A DNA stretch of 64,000 nucleotides from UBA7703 sp963667195 (lineage in GTDB: Bacteria > Bacillota > Clostridia > Christensenellales > CAG-138), in NCBI GenBank assembly GCA_963667195.1, contig OY762962.1, positions 992,001-1,056,000 on the forward strand, written 5' to 3'. The translations under genes and the position numbers were made by a program. The notes beneath the pieces are model-generated. The model was not told the DNA's origin. It saw nothing but the letters and a program-made list of their open reading frames with translations, and ran no database searches. Shown here piece by piece: positions 8,216-16,369 of this stretch. Numbering within the stretch: position 1 is the first letter of the stretch; each line of letters opens with the position of its first letter.

Positions 8216-8258
8216 TTCAGGGTGGTCATTGAGACATATTAAAGTTTCTTTTTCAGAG

Positions 8259-8311
8259 CCCGACGTGGTGCTCAAAGCCCTCCGGGAGAAGAAGGCAGCC
8301 GAAGCGAAATA
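8259..8311 (+). repeat. 53-bp direct repeat, right copy (orphan end of Mo-subunit gene)
   Basis: This copy encodes the same last residues as the Mo-subunit gene with its own TAG stop, but has no upstream gene. It is followed by a second terminator at 8346-8371, as expected for the original 3' end of the operon before the cassette arrived. Confidence 0.95.
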
Positions 8312-8345
8312 GTATGACAGAAAAGTAATACTAATCGTAACCAAT

Positions 8346-8371
8346 AAGCCGTTTGCGCAAGCAAACGGCTT
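8346..8371 (+). terminator. Terminator, probably the original end of the xdh operon
   Basis: A perfect 11-bp stem (8346-8356 with 8361-8371) closes a GCAA loop. It lies 35 bases after the orphan copy of the Mo-subunit 3' end. The following TTAAAATTGT is a modest U-tract. Confidence 0.7.
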
Positions 8372-8508
8372 TAAAATTGTCATTTTACAATCCAAAACCC
8401 CGAAATTTTACAATTGTTTAACCGAAATAAGATGACAGTGAAATGCTTTTCCTTTATGATGTACGAGAAATAAGAAGAAAAGACTAGAAAAGAAGTAAAG
8501 GAGAAGCG

Positions 8509-9198
8509 ATGAAATCTGCGTCCCACCATGCCATGGGGCATCTGTTGTACGAAGCACTGACCGAACAAGGCATCCAGCTCGACCGGGAACTCTTCGTTGT
8601 GGGTAACCTTTTGCCGGACTATTTGCCGGAGTTGATCTTAAACCCGCACTTCACGCTGAAATGCCAGCGTGAGATCCATATTTTCACCGAAGCACTCGCA
8701 GGGCAACCCGTGACGCGCGGAGAACAGCTTCCGCCGGAATACGCGCTGCGCCTCGGCATCCTCTGCCACTACCTGACGGACTACTTTACCTTTGCGCACA
8801 CGCCGGAATTCCGGCTGGGACTCAAGCAGCACGGCGCATACGAGCAACAGCTCAACGACTACTTCCGTGAGCACTACACGCAGGAAGAGTCCACCCTACA
8901 CGGCGTCAACTTTGCAAGCGCGGAGTCCTCGCGCGACGTGGTCAAGGAAGTCTACCGCCTCAAGCGGGACTATCGTGCGGAAGGTTGCACGCTCTCGCGC
9001 GATGTACGGTATGCATTCACCGCCTGCCTCAGCGCCATGACGCAGCTCATCGCCGTTTCCGAAGCGCGCGAGGAGCACGCCCGCGCACCCAAGCGCTTTG
9101 CCCCGCTCACCGCGGAGCGGTACGCATTCCGGGACGCGGTCTGCCGCAGACGCATCACACCACGCAGAGCCTGGTGCCCAAGCCCCGCCTGCGTGTAA
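8509..9198 (+). CDS. Zinc-dependent phospholipase C-like protein
   Basis: The 229-residue protein resembles the bacterial zinc-dependent phospholipase C/S1-P1 fold group. An N-terminal SHHAMGH, GNLLPDYLPE at about 28-37 and LGILCHYLTDYFTFAHT at about 83-99 supply the His and Asp ligands typical of the trinuclear zinc site. There is no signal peptide, so it may be cytoplasmic. AAAGGAGAAG lies just upstream of the ATG. The last 30 residues are Arg-rich and unlike the rest, so a late frameshift cannot be excluded. A terminator follows at 9261-9293. Confidence 0.7.
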   Translation: MKSASHHAMGHLLYEALTEQGIQLDRELFVVGNLLPDYLPELILNPHFTLKCQREIHIFTEALAGQPVTRGEQLPPEYALRLGILCHYLTDYFTFAHTPEFRLGLKQHGAYEQQLNDYFREHYTQEESTLHGVNFASAESSRDVVKEVYRLKRDYRAEGCTLSRDVRYAFTACLSAMTQLIAVSEAREEHARAPKRFAPLTAERYAFRDAVCRRRITPRRAWCPSPACV

Positions 9199-9260
9199 TC
9201 GCACCCCACGTTTTTCACCAATCTGCTCTCTCCTCCGGCGCGAAAGCGCCTATATAGAAA

Positions 9261-9293
9261 GCCGTCTTGCGAACACCGCGAGGCGGTTTATTC
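9261..9293 (+). terminator. Terminator after the phospholipase-like gene
   Basis: A 10-bp stem with three G-T pairs (9262-9271 with 9277-9286) closes a 5-base loop and is followed by TTTATTCTTTAT. It separates two convergent genes. Confidence 0.65.
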
Positions 9294-9337
9294 TTTATCC
9301 AGTCGGCTGTTCGCTTGTGATGATAAAGCCAGCCCCG

Positions 9338-10246
9338 CTACGGCAACACGGGAAGGATATAGTCGATGATGACCTTCTCTCCTCGATTCATCGGCTCGCA
9401 GAACCGTTCCAGCGTATAGACCTCGCACCAGTAAAAGTGCTCCAGATCGATCCGCCTTCCGGTCTTCTCGATCGCCTCCGTGATCAGAAGATACGCAGAC
9501 TCTAAAATCTCTGCGACGCTGCCGCCTTCAATCTGAATTTGCGCCGTCCATCCGGCGGGAACGGGCTTTGCCAATAATCCTTCCGGAACGGCGGTGCCGG
9601 CCTTCATGAAATCCCCGATGATGAACTCGAAATGGTTCATATCGCGAAAGTTGTACATCATGCCGATGCCGGCGTTTGCGTCGATGTCTTCACAGCAGGT
9701 CTCATCCGCAATGGTTTGCAGCTTGCCGATCACGTCCCCGCTGAAAAACGCCTGCCAGGCGGCACCCGCCTCCGCAAACGAGGTGTCGTGGTATGCCCCT
9801 ACCATCCAGCGCTCCTGCGTTTGATGATATGTTATCCGTTTCATCTCCGCCATGATTCGCTTTCCTCCAATCAATCTCATATCGAGATACTCCAACGGCA
9901 GATACACGCTCAGCCGCGCAAAATGCTGCCGGGCTTGAAGCGGCGTCATGCCATGGTGCTGCTTAAACGCCCGCGAAAACGCGGAGTGTGATTGAAAGCC
10001 GTACTTCAGCGCGATATCCAGCACGGAAGCTTCGCTGTTCTGCAAATCGAGTCCCGCCAGCGTCAGCTTTCGCTTTCTTACGTAATCGGCGATGCTGATG
10101 CCCGAAACAAAGAGGAACACGCGCTGAAACAGCGCGGCGGGAGACATCGCAATGTTCGAAATCTCGCGTTCCGAAACTTCACTTCCGTCCTGAATGGTTT
10201 GCTCCAGATACCGAATGACATCGTCAAACACCTTGCTGTTTTGCAT
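9338..10246 (-). CDS. AraC-family regulator with GyrI-like ligand-binding domain
   Basis: The 302-residue protein has an N-terminal AraC-type double helix-turn-helix at about residues 1-105; ALKYGFQSHSAFSRAFKQHHGMTPLQAR is the signature second helix-turn-helix. A GyrI/BmrR-like effector domain (about 120-300) follows, as in SbmC and Rob-type proteins that bind hydrophobic drugs or antagonise gyrase toxins. The start at 10246 is set by a full GGAGGTGA seven bases upstream; a TTG six codons earlier is less likely. It is a single gene, so its targets are unknown; the flanking genes do not suggest one. Confidence 0.85.
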   Translation of the reverse strand: MQNSKVFDDVIRYLEQTIQDGSEVSEREISNIAMSPAALFQRVFLFVSGISIADYVRKRKLTLAGLDLQNSEASVLDIALKYGFQSHSAFSRAFKQHHGMTPLQARQHFARLSVYLPLEYLDMRLIGGKRIMAEMKRITYHQTQERWMVGAYHDTSFAEAGAAWQAFFSGDVIGKLQTIADETCCEDIDANAGIGMMYNFRDMNHFEFIIGDFMKAGTAVPEGLLAKPVPAGWTAQIQIEGGSVAEILESAYLLITEAIEKTGRRIDLEHFYWCEVYTLERFCEPMNRGEKVIIDYILPVLP

Positions 10247-10411
10247 TCGCTCACCTCCACGCAACTATCGTATCAGAAAAACTCTCCCCGCGCTTGACCA
10301 ATGCTGTACATTTTTTGCACAATCCTCTTTCGATTGCATCCATATCGATAGAATCCGTTCAGAATTTCCGCTCGTAAAAAAACGGTTTATTCATTTGGAT
10401 TCTCGATGATG

Positions 10412-10425
10412 CCCGCAATTGCGGG
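10412..10425. repeat. Perfect 14-bp palindrome CCCGCAATTGCGGG
   Basis: A perfect palindrome lies 102 bases upstream of the argG -35. It could be an operator. It has no T-run and so is unlikely to be a terminator. Confidence 0.6.
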
Positions 10426-10433
10426 TGTCGGTG

Positions 10434-10465
10434 TGAATAATATGCATATTGCTGCATAATATTCA
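10434..10465. promoter_or_regulatory. Possible ArgR/AhrC operator (ARG-box-like inverted repeat)
   Basis: TGAATAATATGCA (10434-10446) and TGCATAATATTCA (10453-10465) are inverted repeats matching at 12 of 13 positions. Both resemble the TGAAT...ATTCA half-sites of arginine repressor boxes. They lie about 60 bases upstream of the argG -35. No argR gene is in the window. Confidence 0.5.
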
Positions 10466-10526
10466 GACAAAGCACGTGCAAATCTATAAAATTTCAAATA
10501 ATCCCTGAAATATATAAAAATAACTC

Positions 10527-10555
10527 TTGACTATTTATGCTTATTTTATTAATAT
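10527..10555 (+). promoter_or_regulatory. argG operon promoter
   Basis: TTGACT (10527-10532), a 17-base spacer and TAATAT (10550-10555) form a near-consensus sigma-A promoter, leaving a leader of about 25 bases before argG. Confidence 0.8.
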
Positions 10556-10586
10556 ATATGCAATTCACCAATTGGAGGCAAGTACA

Positions 10587-11831
10587 ATGTCGAACATCAA
10601 GAAGATCGTTTTAGCCTATTCCGGTGGGCTGGATACATCCGTCATCATCCCGTGGCTCAAGGAAAACTACCCCGGCTGCGAAGTCATCGCCGTCGCGGGA
10701 GACGTGGGTCAGGGCATGGGCGAGCTCGATGGCCTCGAGCAAAAGGCGCTCAAAACGGGAGCAAGCAAGCTCTATGTCGAAGACCTCACCAACGAGTTTG
10801 TCGATGATTTCATCGTGCCGACCATGAAGGCGGGCGCGATCTACGAAGAATATCTGCTCGGTACCTCGTTCGCGCGTCCCGTGATCGCCCAGCGCATCGC
10901 GGAGATCGCGCTCAAAGAGGGCGCGGACGCAATCGCCCATGGTTGCACCGGCAAGGGCAACGATCAGGTTCGTTTCGAACTCGCGATCAAGCACTTCGCG
11001 CCGAACATGAAGGTCATCGCGCCCTGGCGTGAATGGGAGCTTAAGAGCCGCGAGGACGAGATCAACTACGCCGAGGCGCACGATATCCCGCTCAAGATCA
11101 GCCGCGAGACGAACTACTCCAAGGACAAGAACCTCTGGCATTTGTCCCACGAGGGTCTCGACCTCGAAGATCCGTCCAACGAGCCCCTTTACAAAAAGGA
11201 AGGCTTCCTCGAGATGAGCGTCTGCCCGGAGCTTGCGCCGGACAAACCCACCTATGTAACCATCGGATTTGAAAAGGGCGCGCCCGTCTCCCTCGACGGC
11301 AAGAAGATGAGCGCGAAGAGCATCATCTTGGCCCTCAACGAAGTCGGCGGCGCAAACGGCATCGGGCTTCTGGACATCGTGGAAAACCGTCTCGTCGGCA
11401 TCAAATGCCGCGGCGTCTACGAAACCCCCGGCGGCACGATCCTGTACAAGGCGCACGAGGCGCTGGAGACCATCACGCTGGACAAGATGACCGCGCATAA
11501 GAAAGCGGAGCTCGCGATCACCTACGCGGAACTCGTCTACAACGGCCTCTGGTTCTCGCCGCTGCGGGAAGCCCTCGCGGCCTTCGTGGACAAGACGCAG
11601 GAAAACGTCACCGGCACGGTGAAGCTCAAGCTCTACAAGGGCAACATCATCAAGGCCGGCATCGAGAGCCCGTACAGCCTGTATTCGGAAGCCATCGCCA
11701 CCTTTGGCGAGAGCGACTATAACCAGAAGGACGCGGAAGGCTTCATCAACCTCTTCGGCCTGCCCACCAAGGTCAACGCCATGGTGCAGGCAAAGAACAA
11801 GAAGAAGTCGATCTTCGATAAGTTGAAGTAA
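10587..11831 (+). CDS. argG: Argininosuccinate synthase
   Basis: The enzyme joins citrulline and aspartate using ATP, the penultimate step of arginine synthesis. The 414-residue product has the PP-loop AYSGGLDTS at 10-18, the citrulline/aspartate-binding GCTGKGNDQVRFE, and the usual length for ArgG. The start at 10587 follows TTGGAGG with the expected spacing; an in-frame codon at 10527 falls inside the promoter itself and is excluded. It is the first gene of the arginine cluster G-H-C-J-B-D-F, all on this strand. Confidence 0.97.
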   Translation: MSNIKKIVLAYSGGLDTSVIIPWLKENYPGCEVIAVAGDVGQGMGELDGLEQKALKTGASKLYVEDLTNEFVDDFIVPTMKAGAIYEEYLLGTSFARPVIAQRIAEIALKEGADAIAHGCTGKGNDQVRFELAIKHFAPNMKVIAPWREWELKSREDEINYAEAHDIPLKISRETNYSKDKNLWHLSHEGLDLEDPSNEPLYKKEGFLEMSVCPELAPDKPTYVTIGFEKGAPVSLDGKKMSAKSIILALNEVGGANGIGLLDIVENRLVGIKCRGVYETPGGTILYKAHEALETITLDKMTAHKKAELAITYAELVYNGLWFSPLREALAAFVDKTQENVTGTVKLKLYKGNIIKAGIESPYSLYSEAIATFGESDYNQKDAEGFINLFGLPTKVNAMVQAKNKKKSIFDKLK

Positions 11832-11863
11832 TCAGACGAACAAACAGCAAGCAGCACATGCGA

Positions 11864-11886
11864 AGCGCCCGCCTCCGGCGGGCGCT
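11864..11886 (+). terminator. Hairpin between argG and argH
   Basis: A perfect 10-bp GC-rich stem (11864-11873 with 11877-11886) has a 3-base loop. There is no real T-run, so it may stabilise or attenuate the transcript rather than end it. Confidence 0.5.
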
Positions 11887-11941
11887 CGTTCCCAAAAGCC
11901 CTTCCCGCGCGGGAGGCGGCACGACAAGCGAGGATAACACC

Positions 11942-13318
11942 ATGGAAAAACTCTGGGCAGGACGGACAAGCGGCGGAAACGCGCAGCTCGCGGATGCATT
12001 CAACCGCTCCATCGCGTTTGACGCGCGCATGTTCGAAGAGGACATCACGGGCAGCATGGCGCACGCGACGATGCTCGGCGCTGTCGGCATCCTTCCGCAG
12101 CAGAGCGTGGACAACATCCTCGCGGGGCTTGAGGGCATACTCAACGATCTCAAGTGCGGCCTCGTCAAGATCGACCCGCTCGCGGAAGACATCCACTCTT
12201 TTGTGGAGCTGGAGCTCACCCGCCGCATCGGCGACGACGGCAAAAAGCTGCACACCGCGAGAAGCCGTAACGATCAAGTTGCGCTTGATTTGAGACTGAC
12301 GCTGAAAAAAGAGATCGTCGAGATCGTCTCCCTCACGAAATCGCTCATTGCGGCGATCGCGACCGTTGCCGAGGCAAACGCGGAGACGGTCATGCCGGGG
12401 TACACGCACCTCCAGCGCGCGCAACCCGTCACCTTCGGACACTGGATTTTAGCGTATGCGTTCATGCTCTCGCGCGACATCAACCGCCTCAACAACGCCG
12501 CGGACAACATGAACTTCTCCCCCCTCGGCGCGTGTGCGTTCGCGGGAACCACCTACCAGATCGACCGCGGCATGACGGCAAAAGCCCTCGGCTTTGCGGG
12601 AGCGGTCGCCAACTCCGTGGACGCGGTTGCGGATCGCGACTTCTGCGTGGAGATCGCCAGCGCGCTGAGCATGCTCATGACGCATCTATCCCGCTTTTCG
12701 GAGGAGATCATCCTCTGGACGAGCTGGGAATTCCGCTTTGTGGAGCTTGCGGACGAGTTTTCCACGGGGAGCTCGATCATGCCGCAAAAGAAGAACTCGG
12801 ACATGGCGGAGCTGGTGCGCGGCAAGACCGGGCGCGTCTACGGCGACCTGATCACGCTGCTGACCATGATGAAGGGCCTGCCACTCGCCTACAACAAGGA
12901 TTTGCAGGAGGACAAGGAAGCGATCTTCGACGCAATCGACACGGTCAAGATGTGTCTTGCGGTATTCGCGCCGATGCTCGCCACCATGACGGTCAAGCCG
13001 GAGAATATGCGAAAAGCAGCAGCCGAAGGCTTCATCAACGCGACGGACGCGGCGGACTACCTTGTGAAGAAGGGCATGCCGTTCCGCACCGCGTACAAGA
13101 TCACGGGACAACTCGTTGCCCACTGCATCGCAACCAAGCAGACGCTCGAAATCCTGCCGATCAGTGAATACCAGGCAATGAGCGAACTGTTTACAGACGA
13201 CATTTACGAGGCGGTGAACCTCGACACCTGCGTCAAGAGCCGCATCTCCGAGGGAGGCACCTCGCCGGAGTCGGTCAAAACACAGATAGAGAATATTCGG
13301 AAGACGGTGTTAGGATGA
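11942..13318 (+). CDS. argH: Argininosuccinate lyase
   Basis: ArgH splits argininosuccinate into arginine and fumarate. The 458-residue protein has TARSRNDQVALD near residue 104, PGYTHLQRAQPVTFGHW near 152 and the fumarase/aspartase signature GSSIMPQKKN near 276, which carries the catalytic Ser loop. The start at 11942 is preceded by GAGG; in-frame upstream codons back to 11858 cross the hairpin and are not homologous. Its stop overlaps argC by four bases. Confidence 0.97.
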   Translation: MEKLWAGRTSGGNAQLADAFNRSIAFDARMFEEDITGSMAHATMLGAVGILPQQSVDNILAGLEGILNDLKCGLVKIDPLAEDIHSFVELELTRRIGDDGKKLHTARSRNDQVALDLRLTLKKEIVEIVSLTKSLIAAIATVAEANAETVMPGYTHLQRAQPVTFGHWILAYAFMLSRDINRLNNAADNMNFSPLGACAFAGTTYQIDRGMTAKALGFAGAVANSVDAVADRDFCVEIASALSMLMTHLSRFSEEIILWTSWEFRFVELADEFSTGSSIMPQKKNSDMAELVRGKTGRVYGDLITLLTMMKGLPLAYNKDLQEDKEAIFDAIDTVKMCLAVFAPMLATMTVKPENMRKAAAEGFINATDAADYLVKKGMPFRTAYKITGQLVAHCIATKQTLEILPISEYQAMSELFTDDIYEAVNLDTCVKSRISEGGTSPESVKTQIENIRKTVLG

Positions 13319-14253
13319 CAAAGATTTTTATCGACGGCAAAGAGGGAACCACGGGGCTGCGGATCTACGACCGCCTGTCCCAGCGCGCGGACTTGACGAT
13401 GCTCACCCTGCCGGAGCGGGAACGAAAGAACCCCGCCCTGCGGCGCGAGCTGCTCAATAGCTGCGATGTTGCGATTCTCTGCCTGCCGGAGGACGCGGCA
13501 ATCGAAGCCTGCGAAATGGTGACCGAGCCGCACGTGCGCATCATCGACCCTTCCACCGCACACCGCATCAGCGACGGCTGGGTCTACGGCCTGCCGGAAG
13601 CCTGGGACGGCGGTTGGGAGCAGCTCGACGGCGCCACGCGCGTGAGCGTGCCCGGCTGCCACGCGAGCGGATTTCTCGCGCTGACAGCACCGCTGATCGC
13701 GAGCGGCATCCTCAAGAAGGATGCGCTGCTCAGCTGCACGTCGCTCACCGGTTACAGCGGCGGCGGACACAAGATGATCTCGCAATACGAGTCCGACTAT
13801 CGCGATGTGCTCTTAAAATCCCCGCGCCTCTACGCGCTTGGTCAGCAGCACAAGCACCTGAAGGAGATGCAGCACTACAGTGGCCTTGCCACAGCTCCCG
13901 CGTTTTCCCCGATCGTTGCGGACTACTTCAACGGCATGCTCACGATCATCAATGTGTTTCAGGAGCAGCTTGCGAGCGGGTACACCGTCAAGGACATCCG
14001 CGATCTCTACCGCGCGCGATACACGGGTCCCATGGTGCGTTATTGCGAGGCGATGGACGAGCACGGGTATCTCGCCAGCGGCAAGTTGAAGGACCTCGAC
14101 GGCATGGACATCTCCGTCGCCGGAAACGAGGAACGCATCACGCTGCTTGCCCGCTTTGACAACCTCGGCAAGGGAGCAAGCGGCGCCGCGATTCAGCTCA
14201 TGAACATTCTCATCGGTGCCGACCCCTACGCGGGGCTGACGCTGGGTAAATAG
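13315..14253 (+). CDS. argC: N-acetyl-gamma-glutamyl-phosphate reductase, type II
   Basis: The enzyme reduces N-acetylglutamyl phosphate to the semialdehyde with NADPH. At 312 residues it is the short type II form rather than the 340-350 residue type I. IDGKEGTTGLRI at 6-17 is the nucleotide-binding loop, DPSTAHRI the conserved segment and PGCHASG holds the catalytic Cys (C115). It is translationally coupled to argH through an ATGA overlap. Confidence 0.93.
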   Translation: MTKIFIDGKEGTTGLRIYDRLSQRADLTMLTLPERERKNPALRRELLNSCDVAILCLPEDAAIEACEMVTEPHVRIIDPSTAHRISDGWVYGLPEAWDGGWEQLDGATRVSVPGCHASGFLALTAPLIASGILKKDALLSCTSLTGYSGGGHKMISQYESDYRDVLLKSPRLYALGQQHKHLKEMQHYSGLATAPAFSPIVADYFNGMLTIINVFQEQLASGYTVKDIRDLYRARYTGPMVRYCEAMDEHGYLASGKLKDLDGMDISVAGNEERITLLARFDNLGKGASGAAIQLMNILIGADPYAGLTLGK

Positions 14254-14295
14254 CGACCGCGCCTTGGAGCGAGGCGCTCGGAAAGGGACACGAAT

Positions 14296-15507
14296 ATGAA
14301 ACAGATTGACGGCGGCGTCTGCGCCGCGAAAGGATACACCGCCGCGGGGGTTTACTGCGGCATTCGCAAGAACAAGACCAAAAAAGACCTCGCGCTGATC
14401 GTGAGCGAAGTGAAAGCCGCCTGCGCCTGCGTCTATACGCAAAACCTCGTCAAGGGCGCGCCGATCTTGGTCACCAAGACGAACGTGGCCGATGGCTACG
14501 CGCAGGCCATCATCTGCAACAGCGGCAACGCCAACACCTGCAACGCAAACGGCGTCGAGATCGCAACACAAATGTGCGACCTGCTTGGTTCCGCGCTGAA
14601 GATATCCGCCAGCGACATCGTGGTTGCGTCCACGGGCGTCATCGGTAAAACGCTGGACATCGAGCCCATCGCGAACGGCATTGCGCCGCTCATTGCTGCG
14701 CTGGGCGACGACAGCAACGCGGCAGCCGAAGCCATCATGACCACCGACCTCGCGAAAAAAGAGATCGCGTTTGCGTTCACTGTCGGCGGCAAAACCTGCC
14801 ACATCGGTGGCATCTGCAAGGGCAGCGGCATGATTCAGCCGAACATGGCGACCATGCTGGGCTTCGTCACCACGGACGTTGCGATTTCACCCGCGATGCT
14901 GCAAAAAGCGCTCAGCGCGGACATTCTCGATAGCTTCAACATGGTCAGCGTGGACGGCGACACCTCCACCAACGACATGGTAACCATCCTCGCCAACGGC
15001 ATGGCGGGCAACGCGGAGATCACGACGGCCGGCGCGGACTACGACGCGTTTTGCGCGGCGCTGTCGGCGGTGACCCAGTATCTGAGCCGCTCCATCGCCG
15101 CGGACGGCGAAGGCGCGACGAAATTGATCATCTGCAAGCTCACCGGTGCCAGCGACAAGGCAGCCGCGATCAAGCTTTCTAAGTCCGTCATCAACTCGCC
15201 GCTCGTGAAGTGCGCGATGTTTGGCGCGGACGCAAACTGGGGTCGCGTGCTCTGCGCGCTGGGCTATGCGGGCGTGCCGACGGACGTGAACCAGGTCGGC
15301 GTTACGTTCTCCTCCGCCGCGGGCTCCATCACGGTCTGCCAAAACGGCATGGGCGTGGATTTCTCCGAGGAAGTCGCCAAGGCCGTGCTCAGCGAAAAGG
15401 AGATCACGATCGAGGTCACGCTGGGAGACGGCAACGCCTCCGCCACGGCATATGGCTGCGACTTGACCTACGACTATGTGAAGATCAACGGGGATTACCG
15501 CACATGA
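14296..15507 (+). CDS. argJ: Bifunctional ornithine acetyltransferase / N-acetylglutamate synthase
   Basis: ArgJ recycles the acetyl group from N-acetylornithine to glutamate. The 403-residue precursor contains GSGMIQPNMATMLGF. T186 in this motif is where the family cleaves itself into two chains and becomes the N-terminal nucleophile. NSGNANTCN and the C-terminal PLVKCAMFGADANWGR are also typical. The presence of ArgJ implies the economical cyclic pathway. It overlaps argB by four bases. Whether it also uses acetyl-CoA (bifunctional form) cannot be decided from sequence alone. Confidence 0.95.
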   Translation: MKQIDGGVCAAKGYTAAGVYCGIRKNKTKKDLALIVSEVKAACACVYTQNLVKGAPILVTKTNVADGYAQAIICNSGNANTCNANGVEIATQMCDLLGSALKISASDIVVASTGVIGKTLDIEPIANGIAPLIAALGDDSNAAAEAIMTTDLAKKEIAFAFTVGGKTCHIGGICKGSGMIQPNMATMLGFVTTDVAISPAMLQKALSADILDSFNMVSVDGDTSTNDMVTILANGMAGNAEITTAGADYDAFCAALSAVTQYLSRSIAADGEGATKLIICKLTGASDKAAAIKLSKSVINSPLVKCAMFGADANWGRVLCALGYAGVPTDVNQVGVTFSSAAGSITVCQNGMGVDFSEEVAKAVLSEKEITIEVTLGDGNASATAYGCDLTYDYVKINGDYRT

Positions 15508-16358
15508 GTATCGACATCGCGAAACGGGCGGAAGTGCTGATTCAGGCGCTGCCCTACATTCAGAATTACTATGGCAAGACCGTCGTGGTCAAGTATGGCG
15601 GCAGCGCCATGGAAGACGAAGCGCTCAAAAAAGCGGTCATGGGCGACGTGGTGCTCTTAACCCTCGTCGGAATCAAGATCGTGCTCGTCCACGGCGGCGG
15701 CCCGGAGATCAGCGCGACGCTCAAGAAGCTCGGCAAGGAGAGCGTGTTCGTCGGCGGCCTGCGCGTCACCGACAAAGAGACGGTCGAGGTCGCGCAGATG
15801 GTGCTCGCGGGCAAGGTCAACAAGGGTCTCGTGAACCTGATTCAGAACGTCGGCGGCAGGGCCGTAGGCTTAAGCGGCATGGACGGTCACCTCATCGAGG
15901 CGAAGATGCTCGACGAAAAGCTCGGCTACGTGGGCGAGATCGTCGCCATCCACCCGGAGCCCATCAAAGACCTGCTGGAGAAGGGCTATATTCCCGTCGT
16001 CTCCACGATCGGCTGCGACAAAGCCGGCAACACCTACAACATCAACGCGGACACCGCGGCGGCTTACATCGCGGGCGCATTACAAGCGGAGAGCCTCATC
16101 AACATGACGGACACCAAGGGCGTGCTGATGGACGCCGCCGATCCCGACAGTCTGATTGTGCGGCTGTCGCTTTCGGAGATTCCGAAGCTGCAGGAGAGCG
16201 GCGTGATCACGGGCGGCATGATCCCCAAGCTTGAATGCTGCGCGCACGCGGTGGAAAAAGGCGCGAACCGCGCGTTTATCATCGACGGTCGCGTGCCGCA
16301 CGCAATCCTGATCGAGATGCTCACGGACGAGGGCATCGGCACCATGGTCACGGCCTAA
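15504..16358 (+). CDS. argB: Acetylglutamate kinase
   Basis: ArgB phosphorylates N-acetylglutamate. The 284-residue protein shows the amino-acid kinase features VVKYGGSAM at 28-36, VHGGGPEIS near 67 and NINADTAAAYIAGAL near 180. The N-terminal helix RAEVLIQALPYIQNYYGK is the form seen in arginine-inhibited hexameric enzymes, so feedback control is likely. The ATG overlaps the argJ stop. Confidence 0.96.
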   Translation: MSIDIAKRAEVLIQALPYIQNYYGKTVVVKYGGSAMEDEALKKAVMGDVVLLTLVGIKIVLVHGGGPEISATLKKLGKESVFVGGLRVTDKETVEVAQMVLAGKVNKGLVNLIQNVGGRAVGLSGMDGHLIEAKMLDEKLGYVGEIVAIHPEPIKDLLEKGYIPVVSTIGCDKAGNTYNINADTAAAYIAGALQAESLINMTDTKGVLMDAADPDSLIVRLSLSEIPKLQESGVITGGMIPKLECCAHAVEKGANRAFIIDGRVPHAILIEMLTDEGIGTMVTA

Positions 16359-16369
16359 GGAGGGCGATT

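Larger units (their letters stand above)
10247..10586. other. Regulatory region between the AraC-type gene and argG
   Basis: This 340-base stretch has no gene. It holds a palindrome, a larger inverted repeat and the argG promoter, each listed separately. No T-box or other riboswitch signature was seen. Confidence 0.7.

Noticed and set aside
10265..10586. T-box or other riboswitch before argG
   Set aside because: No T-box core (AGGGTGGNACCGCG) or specifier stem was found. The promoter leaves only about 25 bases of leader.
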